64,000 nucleotides of DNA from Paramuribaculum sp964487725 (GTDB taxonomy: Bacteria > Bacteroidota > Bacteroidia > Bacteroidales > Muribaculaceae). The DNA lies in the NCBI GenBank assembly GCA_964487725.1, contig CAZASF010000004.1:41740-105739 (forward strand), read 5' to 3'. The notes beneath the pieces are model-generated. The model had not been told where the DNA came from. It worked only from the letters and a program-made list of their open reading frames with translations, and made no database searches. Below are positions 36,385-44,496 of the stretch, in pieces. The position numbers were made by a program, and so were the translations under genes. How positions within the stretch are numbered: the first letter of the stretch is position 1; each line of letters begins with the position of its first letter.

Positions 36385-39246
36385 ATGCAGACATCGCTAA
36401 GAAAATTATTCTTCATCGCGGCCCTCCTTGCCATCTCGGCGACGGCCTATTCAATGGTTATACGAGGAGTGGTGGTTGATGAATTCGGTGACCCGCTGAC
36501 GGGTGCTACCGTCCGGTTGCTTAACGCCAGTGACTCGGCCTACGTGACCGGTGTTACTACAAACGCTAAGGGAAGCTATAACATTCCTGACGTTAAGGCT
36601 GGAAAGTATATTGTACAGACAAAGTATCTTGGCTATAGCGATAACTTTGCCGACGTCACAGTAAAGAACAGCAATATCAACCTTGGCACCGTCCAACTCG
36701 GAACTAGTTCGGTGATGCTGAAGGAAATCAGCGTGGTAGGTGTCAAAACTCCCATCAAGGTGATGGAGGACACCATTGAATATAATGCCGACACCTACAA
36801 GACTCAGCCTAATGCCGTGGTGGAAGACCTGCTGAAGCGTCTGCCCGGCGTAGAGGTGGACTCCGATGGTAAGATTACGGCCAACGGTAAGGAAGTTTCT
36901 AAAATCCTTGTTGACGGGAAGGAGTTTTTCTCTGACGACCCCAAGGTGGCTTCCAAGAACCTCCCGGTCAACATGATTGACAAGCTTCAGGTTGTTGACC
37001 GCAAGAGTGACCTTGCGCGACTCACCGGAGTGGATGACGGCGAGGATGAAACCGTGATCAACCTCACTGTTAAGAAAGGCATGAAGAACGGTTATTTCGG
37101 CACGGTAGAAGGCGGCTACGGTACTGACAGCCGCTATATGGGGTCGTTCAACGTCAACCGTTTTTGGAACGAAAATCAGGTGACTTTGCTCGGTAACTTC
37201 AATAACATCAACGAACTCGGCTTTACTGACAGCAATGGAAGTCGTTTCCGTAGGTTCGGCGGCACCAACGGTATCAACACCTCCAAGGCGCTTGGCCTGA
37301 ACTTCAATGTGGGAAATCAGGAGATTCTCCGCGTTGGTGGTGACATCATGTACAGTAACACCGACCGTAAGAGCCACATTACCCGCAGCCGCGAATATCT
37401 CTTTGTGGATTCTACCTCTTACAGCAACCAGTGGACCGACACCCGTGACAAGGGACACAACGTCAGGGCCGATTTCCGAGTGCAGTGGAACCCCGACTCG
37501 TTTAACACCATTGACTTCCGCCCCAATTTCTCCTACAATATGAATAGGTCGACATCACAGGATTCAACCATGATTATAGCCGGTGACTTGGCGCGTTCAA
37601 GAGTGAGCAGCACGCAGAATGACAGCCACTCGAAAGGTAATTCGGTTGAATATGGTGCATCATTGATATATAACCACAAGTTCCGCAACAAGCCGGGCCG
37701 GTCATTCTCGGTCAATCTCTCTTACCGTCATTCAAATGTCCGCGAGCATTCCAATTCCTATTCATTCTCGCGGTTCTATCTCCTCAATGACTCTATCTAT
37801 CTCTACGATCAGATTGAGAATAACCGTACGTGGAGCGATAATGCGAGTGCACGTCTCTCATGGACCGAACCGTTGGGAAATCCGGCTAAAGGTAACTTCC
37901 TGACTTTCTCTTATCAGGCCAGCTACCGATGGAATAATTCAGATCTCTTGGTGTATGACCATCCTGTATACTACCCCGAGGAGGTTGGTGCCATGCCCTG
38001 GATTGATTACGATAACCTCGTGTTCAACGATACCCTCTCCAACCGTTTCCGCAACGATTACTTCAATCAGGATATCCGCCTTGGCTTCAAACACGTCTCT
38101 AAAACTCATAACGTGGATGTGGGTGTGTCGCTCGTCCCGCAGATGTCGAAAAGCGACAACCTGATCACTGATGCTAAGAGCATACCGACACGTTGGGTGT
38201 GGAACGTGGCTCCTTTCCTCCGCTATCGCTACAAGATGGGCAACAGCCGATCATTAATGGCAAACTATCGCGGACGTTCATCGCAGCCGTCAATGACGCA
38301 GTTGCAGCCCGTGGCCGACTATTCTAACCCGATGAACATCGTAATAGGTAATCCAAGCTTGGATCCCTCGTTCACCCACAGTCTTAACCTCCGGTTCCAG
38401 GACTTCAACATGAACAGCCAACGGTCCATAATGGTTATGGGCGACTTCTCGGCAGTCCAGAACGGGATAGTTTCAAAGACCACGTCTGACTCTCAGACCG
38501 GTGCAAGAACCACTACTTACGTCAACGTGAACGGCGCATGGAGCGGACGATTGATGGCAATGTTCTCTCAGCCCCTTCGCAACAAGGCTTGGCAGCTTTC
38601 GGCCCACACATTCGGATCATACAATCAGAACATAGGTTTCAACGATGGAACGCGTAACCGCAGTTCATCCATCAGTGTTAACTTCATGCCCTCGATAGCT
38701 TTCCGTCCAGACAATCTGGAGTTTGAGCTGCGTCCCAATTATTCGTTCCAGCACACCATGAATACCGTGAAGACCAACTCTTCCAACAACATGACCGTGC
38801 ATAACTACGGCGGAACCTTCTCCGGCTACTACTATACTCCCATAGGTGTGATTCTCAACACTGACCTTACCTATACTGCCACAAGCGGTTATTCAGCGGG
38901 GTATGACAAGAACGAGTGGATGTGGAACGCATCTGTGTCCTATCAGTTCCTGCGCGACAAGTCACTGACTCTCACGTTCAAGGCCTACGATATTCTGCAG
39001 CAGAAGTCCAATATTTCGCGTAGTCCAGGCACCACCTACATTGATGACATATCCTACAATGACCTGACCCGTTATTTCATGGTTACCGTAAGCTACAAGT
39101 TCAACACCTTCGGCAAGGGCAAAGAGCCCTCATCGCGCGGCCGAGGAGAAGGCCCTGATGGTGAAGGCCCCGGTGGAGGCGGTGGTCGTCCCGGTGGAGG
39201 CGGTGGCCGTCCCGGCGGTGGTGGCGGCGGACGTCCTCCCATGTGA
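36385..39246 (+). CDS. TonB-dependent-receptor-like outer-membrane beta-barrel protein with Gly-rich tail
   Basis: 953 residues: signal peptide (about 1-23), a CarboxypepD_reg-like domain (about 25-110, IRGVVVDEFGDPLTGATVRL), a plug-like region (about 115-235, VEDLLKRLPGVEVDSDGKITANGK) and a long barrel to about 910. This is the outer membrane beta-barrel family common in Bacteroidetes. After the last predicted strand (YFMVTVSYKFNTF) there is a tail of about 40 residues with three GGGGRP-type repeats, encoded by near-identical 18-base units. Barrel proteins usually end at their last strand, so the tail is unusual. Substrate unknown; it is transcribed alone. Confidence 0.86.
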   Translation: MQTSLRKLFFIAALLAISATAYSMVIRGVVVDEFGDPLTGATVRLLNASDSAYVTGVTTNAKGSYNIPDVKAGKYIVQTKYLGYSDNFADVTVKNSNINLGTVQLGTSSVMLKEISVVGVKTPIKVMEDTIEYNADTYKTQPNAVVEDLLKRLPGVEVDSDGKITANGKEVSKILVDGKEFFSDDPKVASKNLPVNMIDKLQVVDRKSDLARLTGVDDGEDETVINLTVKKGMKNGYFGTVEGGYGTDSRYMGSFNVNRFWNENQVTLLGNFNNINELGFTDSNGSRFRRFGGTNGINTSKALGLNFNVGNQEILRVGGDIMYSNTDRKSHITRSREYLFVDSTSYSNQWTDTRDKGHNVRADFRVQWNPDSFNTIDFRPNFSYNMNRSTSQDSTMIIAGDLARSRVSSTQNDSHSKGNSVEYGASLIYNHKFRNKPGRSFSVNLSYRHSNVREHSNSYSFSRFYLLNDSIYLYDQIENNRTWSDNASARLSWTEPLGNPAKGNFLTFSYQASYRWNNSDLLVYDHPVYYPEEVGAMPWIDYDNLVFNDTLSNRFRNDYFNQDIRLGFKHVSKTHNVDVGVSLVPQMSKSDNLITDAKSIPTRWVWNVAPFLRYRYKMGNSRSLMANYRGRSSQPSMTQLQPVADYSNPMNIVIGNPSLDPSFTHSLNLRFQDFNMNSQRSIMVMGDFSAVQNGIVSKTTSDSQTGARTTTYVNVNGAWSGRLMAMFSQPLRNKAWQLSAHTFGSYNQNIGFNDGTRNRSSSISVNFMPSIAFRPDNLEFELRPNYSFQHTMNTVKTNSSNNMTVHNYGGTFSGYYYTPIGVILNTDLTYTATSGYSAGYDKNEWMWNASVSYQFLRDKSLTLTFKAYDILQQKSNISRSPGTTYIDDISYNDLTRYFMVTVSYKFNTFGKGKEPSSRGRGEGPDGEGPGGGGGRPGGGGGRPGGGGGGRPPM

Positions 39247-39270
39247 TACCCCCTTGTTTCATGATACTTT

Positions 39271-39310
39271 AAGCGGTCTGATTAATTTTCACGAATCAGG
39301 CCGCTTTTAT
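39271..39310 (+). terminator. Terminator after the barrel gene
   Basis: AAGCGGTCTGATT (39271-39283) pairs with AATCAGGCCGCTT (39294-39306), 13 pairs including one G-T, followed by a short T-rich stretch. Confidence 0.75.
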
Positions 39311-39324
39311 TCAATATATTTTGC

Positions 39325-39332
39325 TACATTTG
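39325..39332 (+). promoter_or_regulatory. -7 element before the GYF-DUF805 gene
   Basis: TACATTTG matches TAnnTTTG, 37 bases before the ATG; -33 not evident. Confidence 0.45.
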
Positions 39333-39369
39333 TGGAAATCATTCCAACACACTTAAAAACAATATTCCT

Positions 39370-39963
39370 ATGGTTTACTACATTATGTATCAGGGGCAGG
39401 TTACAGGCCCGATGTCGAAAGACCAGATTTTCGCCTACGGTGTTAACCGTGACACAATGGTCAGTGCTGATGGAGGAGATTGGCGTCCGCTCTACACGTA
39501 TCCTGATCTTATGGAGCGTCTGGCAATTTCAAGCGTATCAGCTCCGTCAGCCCTATATCAGCGTCAGGTTGGCTTTGGTGAAGCCATCAAACGCGGCTTC
39601 CAGAAATATGCAGTGTTCACCGGCCGCGCATCCCGCTCGGAGTTCTGGTGGTGGCAGCTGTTTGTGTTTATCCTGAGCTCAGTGGTTAGCTCATGCACCA
39701 TGCCGTTCATAATGGATGACTTTGATCCGACATCGGGAATGCTCCCCATGTCATGGTACTGCACAAACGGATTGCTGAACCTGATATTGTTCCTGCCGAA
39801 TCTTGGCATGGCAATCCGCCGATTGCACGACACGGGCCGCTCCGGTTGGTGGGTGCTCCTCAATCTTGTATGCTGCATCGGTTGGATATTCCTCATCGTG
39901 TGGTGGTGTCAGCCCAGTCAGGAGCAAGACAACAAATATGGCCCTGTCCCTAACGTTCAGTGA
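39370..39963 (+). CDS. GYF_2-DUF805 membrane protein
   Basis: 197 residues. The N-terminal 51 residues form a GYF_2 domain (YYIMYQGQVTGPM, GGDWRPLYTYPDL). A DUF805 membrane domain with three or four helices follows (about 70-190; FTGRASRSEFWWWQLFVFIL, GMAIRRLHDTGRSGWW). DUF805 proteins are small inner-membrane proteins of unknown role; GYF-type domains bind proline-rich peptides in other proteins. The stop is 11 bases before the chosen start of a paralogue with the same GYF domain. Confidence 0.9.
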   Translation: MVYYIMYQGQVTGPMSKDQIFAYGVNRDTMVSADGGDWRPLYTYPDLMERLAISSVSAPSALYQRQVGFGEAIKRGFQKYAVFTGRASRSEFWWWQLFVFILSSVVSSCTMPFIMDDFDPTSGMLPMSWYCTNGLLNLILFLPNLGMAIRRLHDTGRSGWWVLLNLVCCIGWIFLIVWWCQPSQEQDNKYGPVPNVQ

Positions 39964-39974
39964 TGATTGATACT

Positions 39975-40400
39975 ATGCAATATTATATTTCTTTAAATGG
40001 CCAGACTATTGGCCCGATGACTAAGGAGCAGGTTGCTGCCTACGGCGTCAACCGCGACACTCTGATCAGTGCTAATGGCGGAGATTGGAAGCCGCTCTAC
40101 ACATATCCCGAACTGATGGAGGTCCTGTCGCGCAACATTGGCTCCACCGTGGACTCGGCGTCCGGCGATTCACGTAAAGTGGTTTGTGGAATCCTCGCCA
40201 TCCTTATCGGTGGGCTTGGATTGCAGTACTTCCTCGTTGGAAAAACAGCCGGCGGAATAATCAACATTGTCTTGTCGCTCGTCACATGCGGACTATGGTC
40301 GGTTGTCAACCTTATCCAAGGCATCATGATTCTTTGCATGAGCGACGATGAATGGCGCCGTAAGTTTGTTGATTCAACATCCACATTCCCCGTATTCTAA
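39975..40400 (+). CDS. GYF_2-TM2 membrane protein
   Basis: About 141 residues. The N-terminal GYF_2 domain (MQYYISLNGQTIGPM) is 35 of 51 identical to that of the upstream neighbour, while the rest differs: a two-helix TM2-type domain (RKVVCGILAILIGGLGLQYFLVGKTAGGI, LVTCGLWSVVNLIQGI). The start at 39975 is chosen because it aligns with the neighbour's Met; ATG at 39963 is also possible. The pair looks like a duplicated sensor or adaptor domain joined to two different membrane modules. Function unknown. A strong terminator follows. Confidence 0.88.
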   Translation: MQYYISLNGQTIGPMTKEQVAAYGVNRDTLISANGGDWKPLYTYPELMEVLSRNIGSTVDSASGDSRKVVCGILAILIGGLGLQYFLVGKTAGGIINIVLSLVTCGLWSVVNLIQGIMILCMSDDEWRRKFVDSTSTFPVF

Positions 40401-40418
40401 CCTTTTAACTATAAAATG

Positions 40419-40464
40419 ACGCCGGGTAGCAGACATTATCTCAGCTACCCGGTGTTATTTTTTT
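40419..40464 (+). terminator. Strong terminator after the GYF pair
   Basis: ACGCCGGGTAGC (40419-40430) pairs with GCTACCCGGTGT (40444-40455), a 12-pair stem, followed by TATTTTTTTT. It separates the GYF genes from the B12 operon. Confidence 0.9.
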
Positions 40465-40492
40465 GCAGAAAAAGGAAATATTTGTAAATTTG
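40462..40492 (+). promoter_or_regulatory. Promoter of the cobalamin operon
   Basis: TTTG at 40462-40465 and TAAATTTG at 40485-40492 with 19 bases between; an ideal match directly before the riboswitch. The -33 element overlaps the T-run of the preceding terminator. Confidence 0.75.
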
Positions 40493-40499
40493 CCATCGA

Positions 40500-40735
40500 A
40501 ACGGTTTGCCCCATCCTGAAGAGTCAGGCGTTAAGGGGCATCGGGGATTTGTTGGAAACAACGAATCTTGAAGAGGGAATCAGGTGAGAATCCTGAACAG
40601 TACCCGCTGCTGTGAGTTCCGCTAAAGCGATGTGTGTTATGCTCGCGCTTAGCAAAGGTTGCCGCAACGTGTCATTGCCTGTAAGGTGAGAAGACGCGAC
40701 AACAGGAACAAGTCAGAAGACCTGCCGTGTTCGCC
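40500..40735 (+). ncRNA. Cobalamin (AdoCbl) riboswitch
   Basis: The conserved core GAGGGAATCAGGTGAGAATC (40572 on) with the following AACAGTACCCGCTGCTGTGA, and the downstream B12 box AAGTCAGAAGACCTGCC (about 40709-40725), are in the right order and spacing. Upstream, CCCCATCC...GGGGCATCGGGG supplies the closing region. Just beyond, GCCGTGT (40724-40730) can pair with ACACGGC (40781-40787), which may be part of the expression platform. Binding of cobalamin is expected to shut off expression of the uptake genes that follow. Boundaries are approximate. Confidence 0.93.
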
Positions 40736-40931
40736 ATACCGATGATTGTATCTGCGGGAAGACAGATAGCGGAGTCAACCACACGGCATATTGGAGGCTG
40801 TAAGGCTTCCTGCATATCGCTTTTCGTTCAGAAACCGTGACTCTCGAACCCCGTCGGATTTAATCTGGATGGGACGCATATTCAAGAGACGCGGAATTTC
40901 TTTTTTTATGTAAAAAATATCAATCAAACCA
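40736..40931 (+). promoter_or_regulatory. Riboswitch expression platform and 5' leader
   Basis: About 196 non-coding bases between the B12 box and the first ATG. It contains a small hairpin (TATCTG / CAGATA near 40749-40768), the ACACGGC segment complementary to the end of the B12 box, and CTTTTTTTATGTAAAAAATA just before the start codon. No intrinsic terminator with a long T-run is obvious, which leans towards translational control, but this is inference. Confidence 0.5.
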
Positions 40932-42602
40932 ATGAACAAAAAAGCGATTTTTTGCGGACTGCTGGCAATTGCAGCCATGTCCGCCACAATGTCCTCCTGT
41001 AAGTACGACGATGACGAGCTATGGGCCAGCGTCGACGACCTCACAGACCGTGTGACCTCCCTTGAGGCGAAGGCCAATGCGGCCAATTCTGACATCCAGG
41101 CTCTTCAGTCCATTGTGAGTGCCCTCCAGAACAAACTCACAATCACCAGCGTGGAGCAGACCGAGGATGGCTATAAAATAACATTCTCCGATGGAACAAC
41201 TGCCGTGATTACCAACGGCAAGACACCCGTAATTTCTGTAGAAAAGGGTGATGACGGACTTTATTACTGGACAGTTAATGGCGAACTTCTGAAAGATGCC
41301 GATGGCAATCCTGTATGTGCCAACGGCATAAAGGGTGACACCGGAGCTGCAGCTGTTGCTCCGCAGGTGCGCATCAACCCCACCACCAAGGAATGGGAAA
41401 TCTCCACTGATGGAGGCGAGACCTGGACATCTACAGGCATTGTTGCCGAAGGAACCAGCGACAAGTCAATCTTCTCTGCTGTTGACACTACCAACTCTGA
41501 CTATATTACCTTCACACTTGCTGACGGAACTACGTTCAACGTGCCCCGCTACACTGATGATGCCCCCATTTTCGCAATCACTGGTGCAAGCAAGACGCAG
41601 GAATTCTTTGCCGCTGAAACTTTGACTTTCGCTGTCGATGCTAAAAATGTTGCTGACTATTCAATAGCCAAGCCCGATGGATGGACTGTAAAATATGCCG
41701 ATGATGTACTTACCGTAACAGCTCCAGTTGCTGCCAACACTTACGCCGAAACCGAAGGCGTGATTGCCGTGAATGTGGTTTCTGCCAACGGTAAGAGCCT
41801 TATTGCCAAACTGAATGTAGCGGTTGTTACAGTCAAGTATAAAACGCTTACATTTGAGGATGCTGACGCCATGTTCCCCTCCTACACACTCAGCTACTGC
41901 AGCAAGACAATCACCACTTGGAGCGACCTCATTGACAGCCCGCAGTACGGCGGTAAGCTACTCTACGGCACAAGTGGTTACGGTATGAGCGAGCCTTACT
42001 ATTGGTATGACAAGGGCAACACCGAATTGAAGCACGTCATGTGTTATGCATACGGTTCATACTGCTATTGGAGTGGTGGTCATGCTGTTTCCAACTATTA
42101 CTCTACAGATCTTTCCTACGGAGATTTCAGATATCAACTTATGGTATACGGTACATCCGGACACAACGGCTCTACCAATTTCGCAATGCACTATGGGTAT
42201 AATGACGGATCTCCATACAATATGAGTCAGGAACTCCCGGCTCTTGAGTTTGGCGATGGTAAGGAACACGTGATTGACAATATGTGGGTTATGAACTCAG
42301 TATATGCCATGAACTGCTACATATCTGGTAACGGACTCACCGCTAAGATTGGTGAAGATGACTGGGTTAAGCTCGTGGCCACAGGTTATAATGCCGCCGG
42401 TACAAAGATCGGTGAGGTTGGAATATATATGTGCAATGGACCCGATGATATAGTTCGCGATTGGACCAAGTGGGACCTGAGCAGTCTTGGGAAAGTAGCT
42501 AAAGTTGAGTTCAACGTGACCGGATCCAGCGACAACGGCGCCGGATTCAGCCAGCCCGCTTACTTCGCCTACGACGACGTGACCGTGCAATTTACAGAAT
42601 AA
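40932..42602 (+). CDS. DUF4988/DUF4465-type surface lipoprotein, first gene of the B12 operon
   Basis: 556 residues. Lipoprotein signal with cysteine in SSCKYDDDE. Residues about 30-80 form a coiled coil (LTDRVTSLEAKANAANSDIQALQSI), as in DUF4988 proteins, followed by a beta-rich spacer (about 80-300) and a C-terminal beta-sandwich (about 305-556) that looks like DUF4465 (LTFEDADAMFPSYTLS...). The acidic residues right after the lipid cysteine resemble the surface-export signal of Bacteroidetes lipoproteins. Its place behind a cobalamin riboswitch implies a role in cobamide capture; it may be functionally like BtuH, but I cannot show homology. Confidence 0.82.
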   Translation: MNKKAIFCGLLAIAAMSATMSSCKYDDDELWASVDDLTDRVTSLEAKANAANSDIQALQSIVSALQNKLTITSVEQTEDGYKITFSDGTTAVITNGKTPVISVEKGDDGLYYWTVNGELLKDADGNPVCANGIKGDTGAAAVAPQVRINPTTKEWEISTDGGETWTSTGIVAEGTSDKSIFSAVDTTNSDYITFTLADGTTFNVPRYTDDAPIFAITGASKTQEFFAAETLTFAVDAKNVADYSIAKPDGWTVKYADDVLTVTAPVAANTYAETEGVIAVNVVSANGKSLIAKLNVAVVTVKYKTLTFEDADAMFPSYTLSYCSKTITTWSDLIDSPQYGGKLLYGTSGYGMSEPYYWYDKGNTELKHVMCYAYGSYCYWSGGHAVSNYYSTDLSYGDFRYQLMVYGTSGHNGSTNFAMHYGYNDGSPYNMSQELPALEFGDGKEHVIDNMWVMNSVYAMNCYISGNGLTAKIGEDDWVKLVATGYNAAGTKIGEVGIYMCNGPDDIVRDWTKWDLSSLGKVAKVEFNVTGSSDNGAGFSQPAYFAYDDVTVQFTE

Positions 42603-42609
42603 ATAAATA

Positions 42610-44394
42610 ATGAAATTTGGCTTTTTCAAATTAGTGACAGTCATGGCATCGGCAATTTTTGCCGGTGCTGTGACCGTGTCATGCAACAAAGATGATGTGA
42701 TCGAACAGTCCGAGGCTACCAAGGCCCCGGAAATCAAAATTGACAACGAAACGGGTATCTATACCGTGACGAAGGGCCGGTCGCTGACAATCAGCCCCAC
42801 GTATGTCAATTGCAGTAACGCCGTCTATCTGTGGACTATTGACGGCACCCCGGTGGCAAGCACACCGGAATTAACCTACGCATGGGACGAAATCGGCGAA
42901 TACTATGTCACTGTCAATGTGACTACTACAGCCGGGTCCGCCTCTGAGGAGCTGAAGGTAGAGGTTATTGAACCGGCTGCTCCCGTTATTTCCCTTCCGC
43001 TTGACGGCGATGAGATGACGGTCCTCAAGGGTGCCGACTATATTCTTATGCCGGAAATCAGCAATAGTGATGTAGAGGGCTTTCACGTTGAGTGGCAGCT
43101 CGATGGAGTCACGGTGTCCACTGAATTACAATACACATTTCACTCTGACACAACTGGCAGCTATCGTCTTACAATAAAAGCCGAGAACGATGAAGGGAGC
43201 GATGAGAGAACATTGACCGTCAATGTGGTTGATGAGCTCCCGGTTAAACTGTCGTTCCCAACGGCGTCATATTTCTCAACTTCAACTGACAGATACACGT
43301 TTGCCGACCGACCTGTGTATCTAACGCCTATAATTGATGGCACAGAGGCCATTACTTATAAATGGACGGTCAATGGTGCCACCGCGGATTGCGACGGCTC
43401 GACATACCGCTTTGTCACTGAAACTCCGGGCCAATACAGTGTATCGGTGATAGTAAACGGGCAGTATGTGGCATCGGTCAATGTGATCTGCGTGGACGCC
43501 ACTGAAGAGAGCCGTTACCGCAAGGCCACGGCGGCCAGCAGCATAGTGAGCACCAAGGTGTTTGAATGGTGTCCGGCCCCCGGCCAATTCATTGGCGAGA
43601 CCCAGAGCGGCGGCATGACCGGAAACGAAACCACTCTTGAAGCTGCCAACGCATGGGCCGAAAGCCGCTTGGCTGCTAATAACTACGTTTCGCTCGGAGG
43701 TTTTGGCGGATATATAATAGTTGGCTTTGACCACAGCATCCCATGCACTGATGGCGAGTACGATTTCTCAGTCCTTGGCAACGCATTCTTCAATGCCCAG
43801 AGCGGCACAGGAGGTTCAAATGAGCCGGGAATAATATATGTGATGCAGGATGTCAACGGCAACGGACTGCCGGACGATGAATGGTATGAACTGCGCGGCA
43901 GCAACACGGGTGTTGACGGCACCATTCAGGATTATGCAGTGACCTATTACCGCCCGTCAGGCTCCGGAATGAGCGTGCAGTGGATTGACAATCTCGGCAT
44001 TCAGGGCACAATTGACTATCTCGCATCATTCCACCGGCAGCCAACTTATTATCCGGCATGGATTGTGGCTGACTCCTATACTCTGAGAGGTACACGCCTG
44101 AAAGCGCAGACAACTCAGGATTCTTCGACCGGATTGTGGGACAACTGGGCTTTTGGCTGGGGATATTCTGATAATATGGGCTCAGACGTGCTCAGTGCAA
44201 CTAATTCAACTGATGGCACAGGGCAGCGCGTGGGGCTGAAAATCGAAAACGCGATGTATGCTGACCAGTCACCCATACAATTGCAATATATAGATTTTAT
44301 AAAGGTCCAGACCGGAGTGAACTCCAAGGCCGGATGGCTCGGCGAGGTTTCAACCGAGGTTGTCGGTTTCCAGGATCTTTCTTTAATGAGGTAA
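42610..44394 (+). CDS. PKD/Ig-repeat surface lipoprotein in the B12 operon
   Basis: 594 residues, starting seven bases after the previous gene. Lipoprotein signal with cysteine in TVSCNKDD. Three PKD/Ig-like repeats occupy about 30-300 (VYLWTIDGTPVASTPELTYA, FHVEWQLDGVTVSTELQYTF, ITYKWTVNGATADCDGSTY). The C-terminal domain (about 310-594) is rich in aromatic residues and contains a Ca-binding-like QDVNGNGLPDDEWYEL loop. I know the architecture from cell-surface proteins of Bacteroidetes cobalamin loci but not a proven function. A cobamide-binding or cell-surface accessory role is inferred from context. Confidence 0.8.
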   Translation: MKFGFFKLVTVMASAIFAGAVTVSCNKDDVIEQSEATKAPEIKIDNETGIYTVTKGRSLTISPTYVNCSNAVYLWTIDGTPVASTPELTYAWDEIGEYYVTVNVTTTAGSASEELKVEVIEPAAPVISLPLDGDEMTVLKGADYILMPEISNSDVEGFHVEWQLDGVTVSTELQYTFHSDTTGSYRLTIKAENDEGSDERTLTVNVVDELPVKLSFPTASYFSTSTDRYTFADRPVYLTPIIDGTEAITYKWTVNGATADCDGSTYRFVTETPGQYSVSVIVNGQYVASVNVICVDATEESRYRKATAASSIVSTKVFEWCPAPGQFIGETQSGGMTGNETTLEAANAWAESRLAANNYVSLGGFGGYIIVGFDHSIPCTDGEYDFSVLGNAFFNAQSGTGGSNEPGIIYVMQDVNGNGLPDDEWYELRGSNTGVDGTIQDYAVTYYRPSGSGMSVQWIDNLGIQGTIDYLASFHRQPTYYPAWIVADSYTLRGTRLKAQTTQDSSTGLWDNWAFGWGYSDNMGSDVLSATNSTDGTGQRVGLKIENAMYADQSPIQLQYIDFIKVQTGVNSKAGWLGEVSTEVVGFQDLSLMR

Positions 44395-44409
44395 CTCTTT
44401 TCTGTCGAA

Positions 44410-44452
44410 AATCTCCGGCGTGTAACAGCATGAAGCTGCGCGTCGGAGATTA
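44410..44452. other. Hairpin between the PKD gene and btuG
   Basis: ATCTCCGGCG and CGTCGGAGAT form a 10-pair stem (one G-T) with a loop of about 20 bases. It is followed by A-rich sequence, not T, so it is not a standard terminator on the plus strand. It may limit read-through or protect the mRNA end. Confidence 0.5.
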
Positions 44453-44465
44453 ATAAAAAAAACAC

Positions 44466-44473
44466 TATCTTTG
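44466..44473 (+). promoter_or_regulatory. Internal -7 element before btuG
   Basis: TATCTTTG matches TAnnTTTG, 23 bases before the btuG ATG; -33 not recognised. It may let btuG and the transport genes be transcribed apart from the riboswitch. Confidence 0.45.
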
Positions 44474-44496
44474 CAGAAACCAATCTGACACAAATC

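Noticed and set aside
39130..39240. Frameshift read of the Gly-rich tail continuing into a 172-aa plus-strand frame (39158-39676)
   Set aside because: The frame crosses a strong terminator and overlaps the GYF-DUF805 gene; the barrel gene's own frame ends cleanly at 39246.
44410..44452. Hairpin as an intrinsic terminator of the first two B12 genes
   Set aside because: It is followed by A-rich, not T-rich, sequence on the plus strand; kept only as a hairpin.
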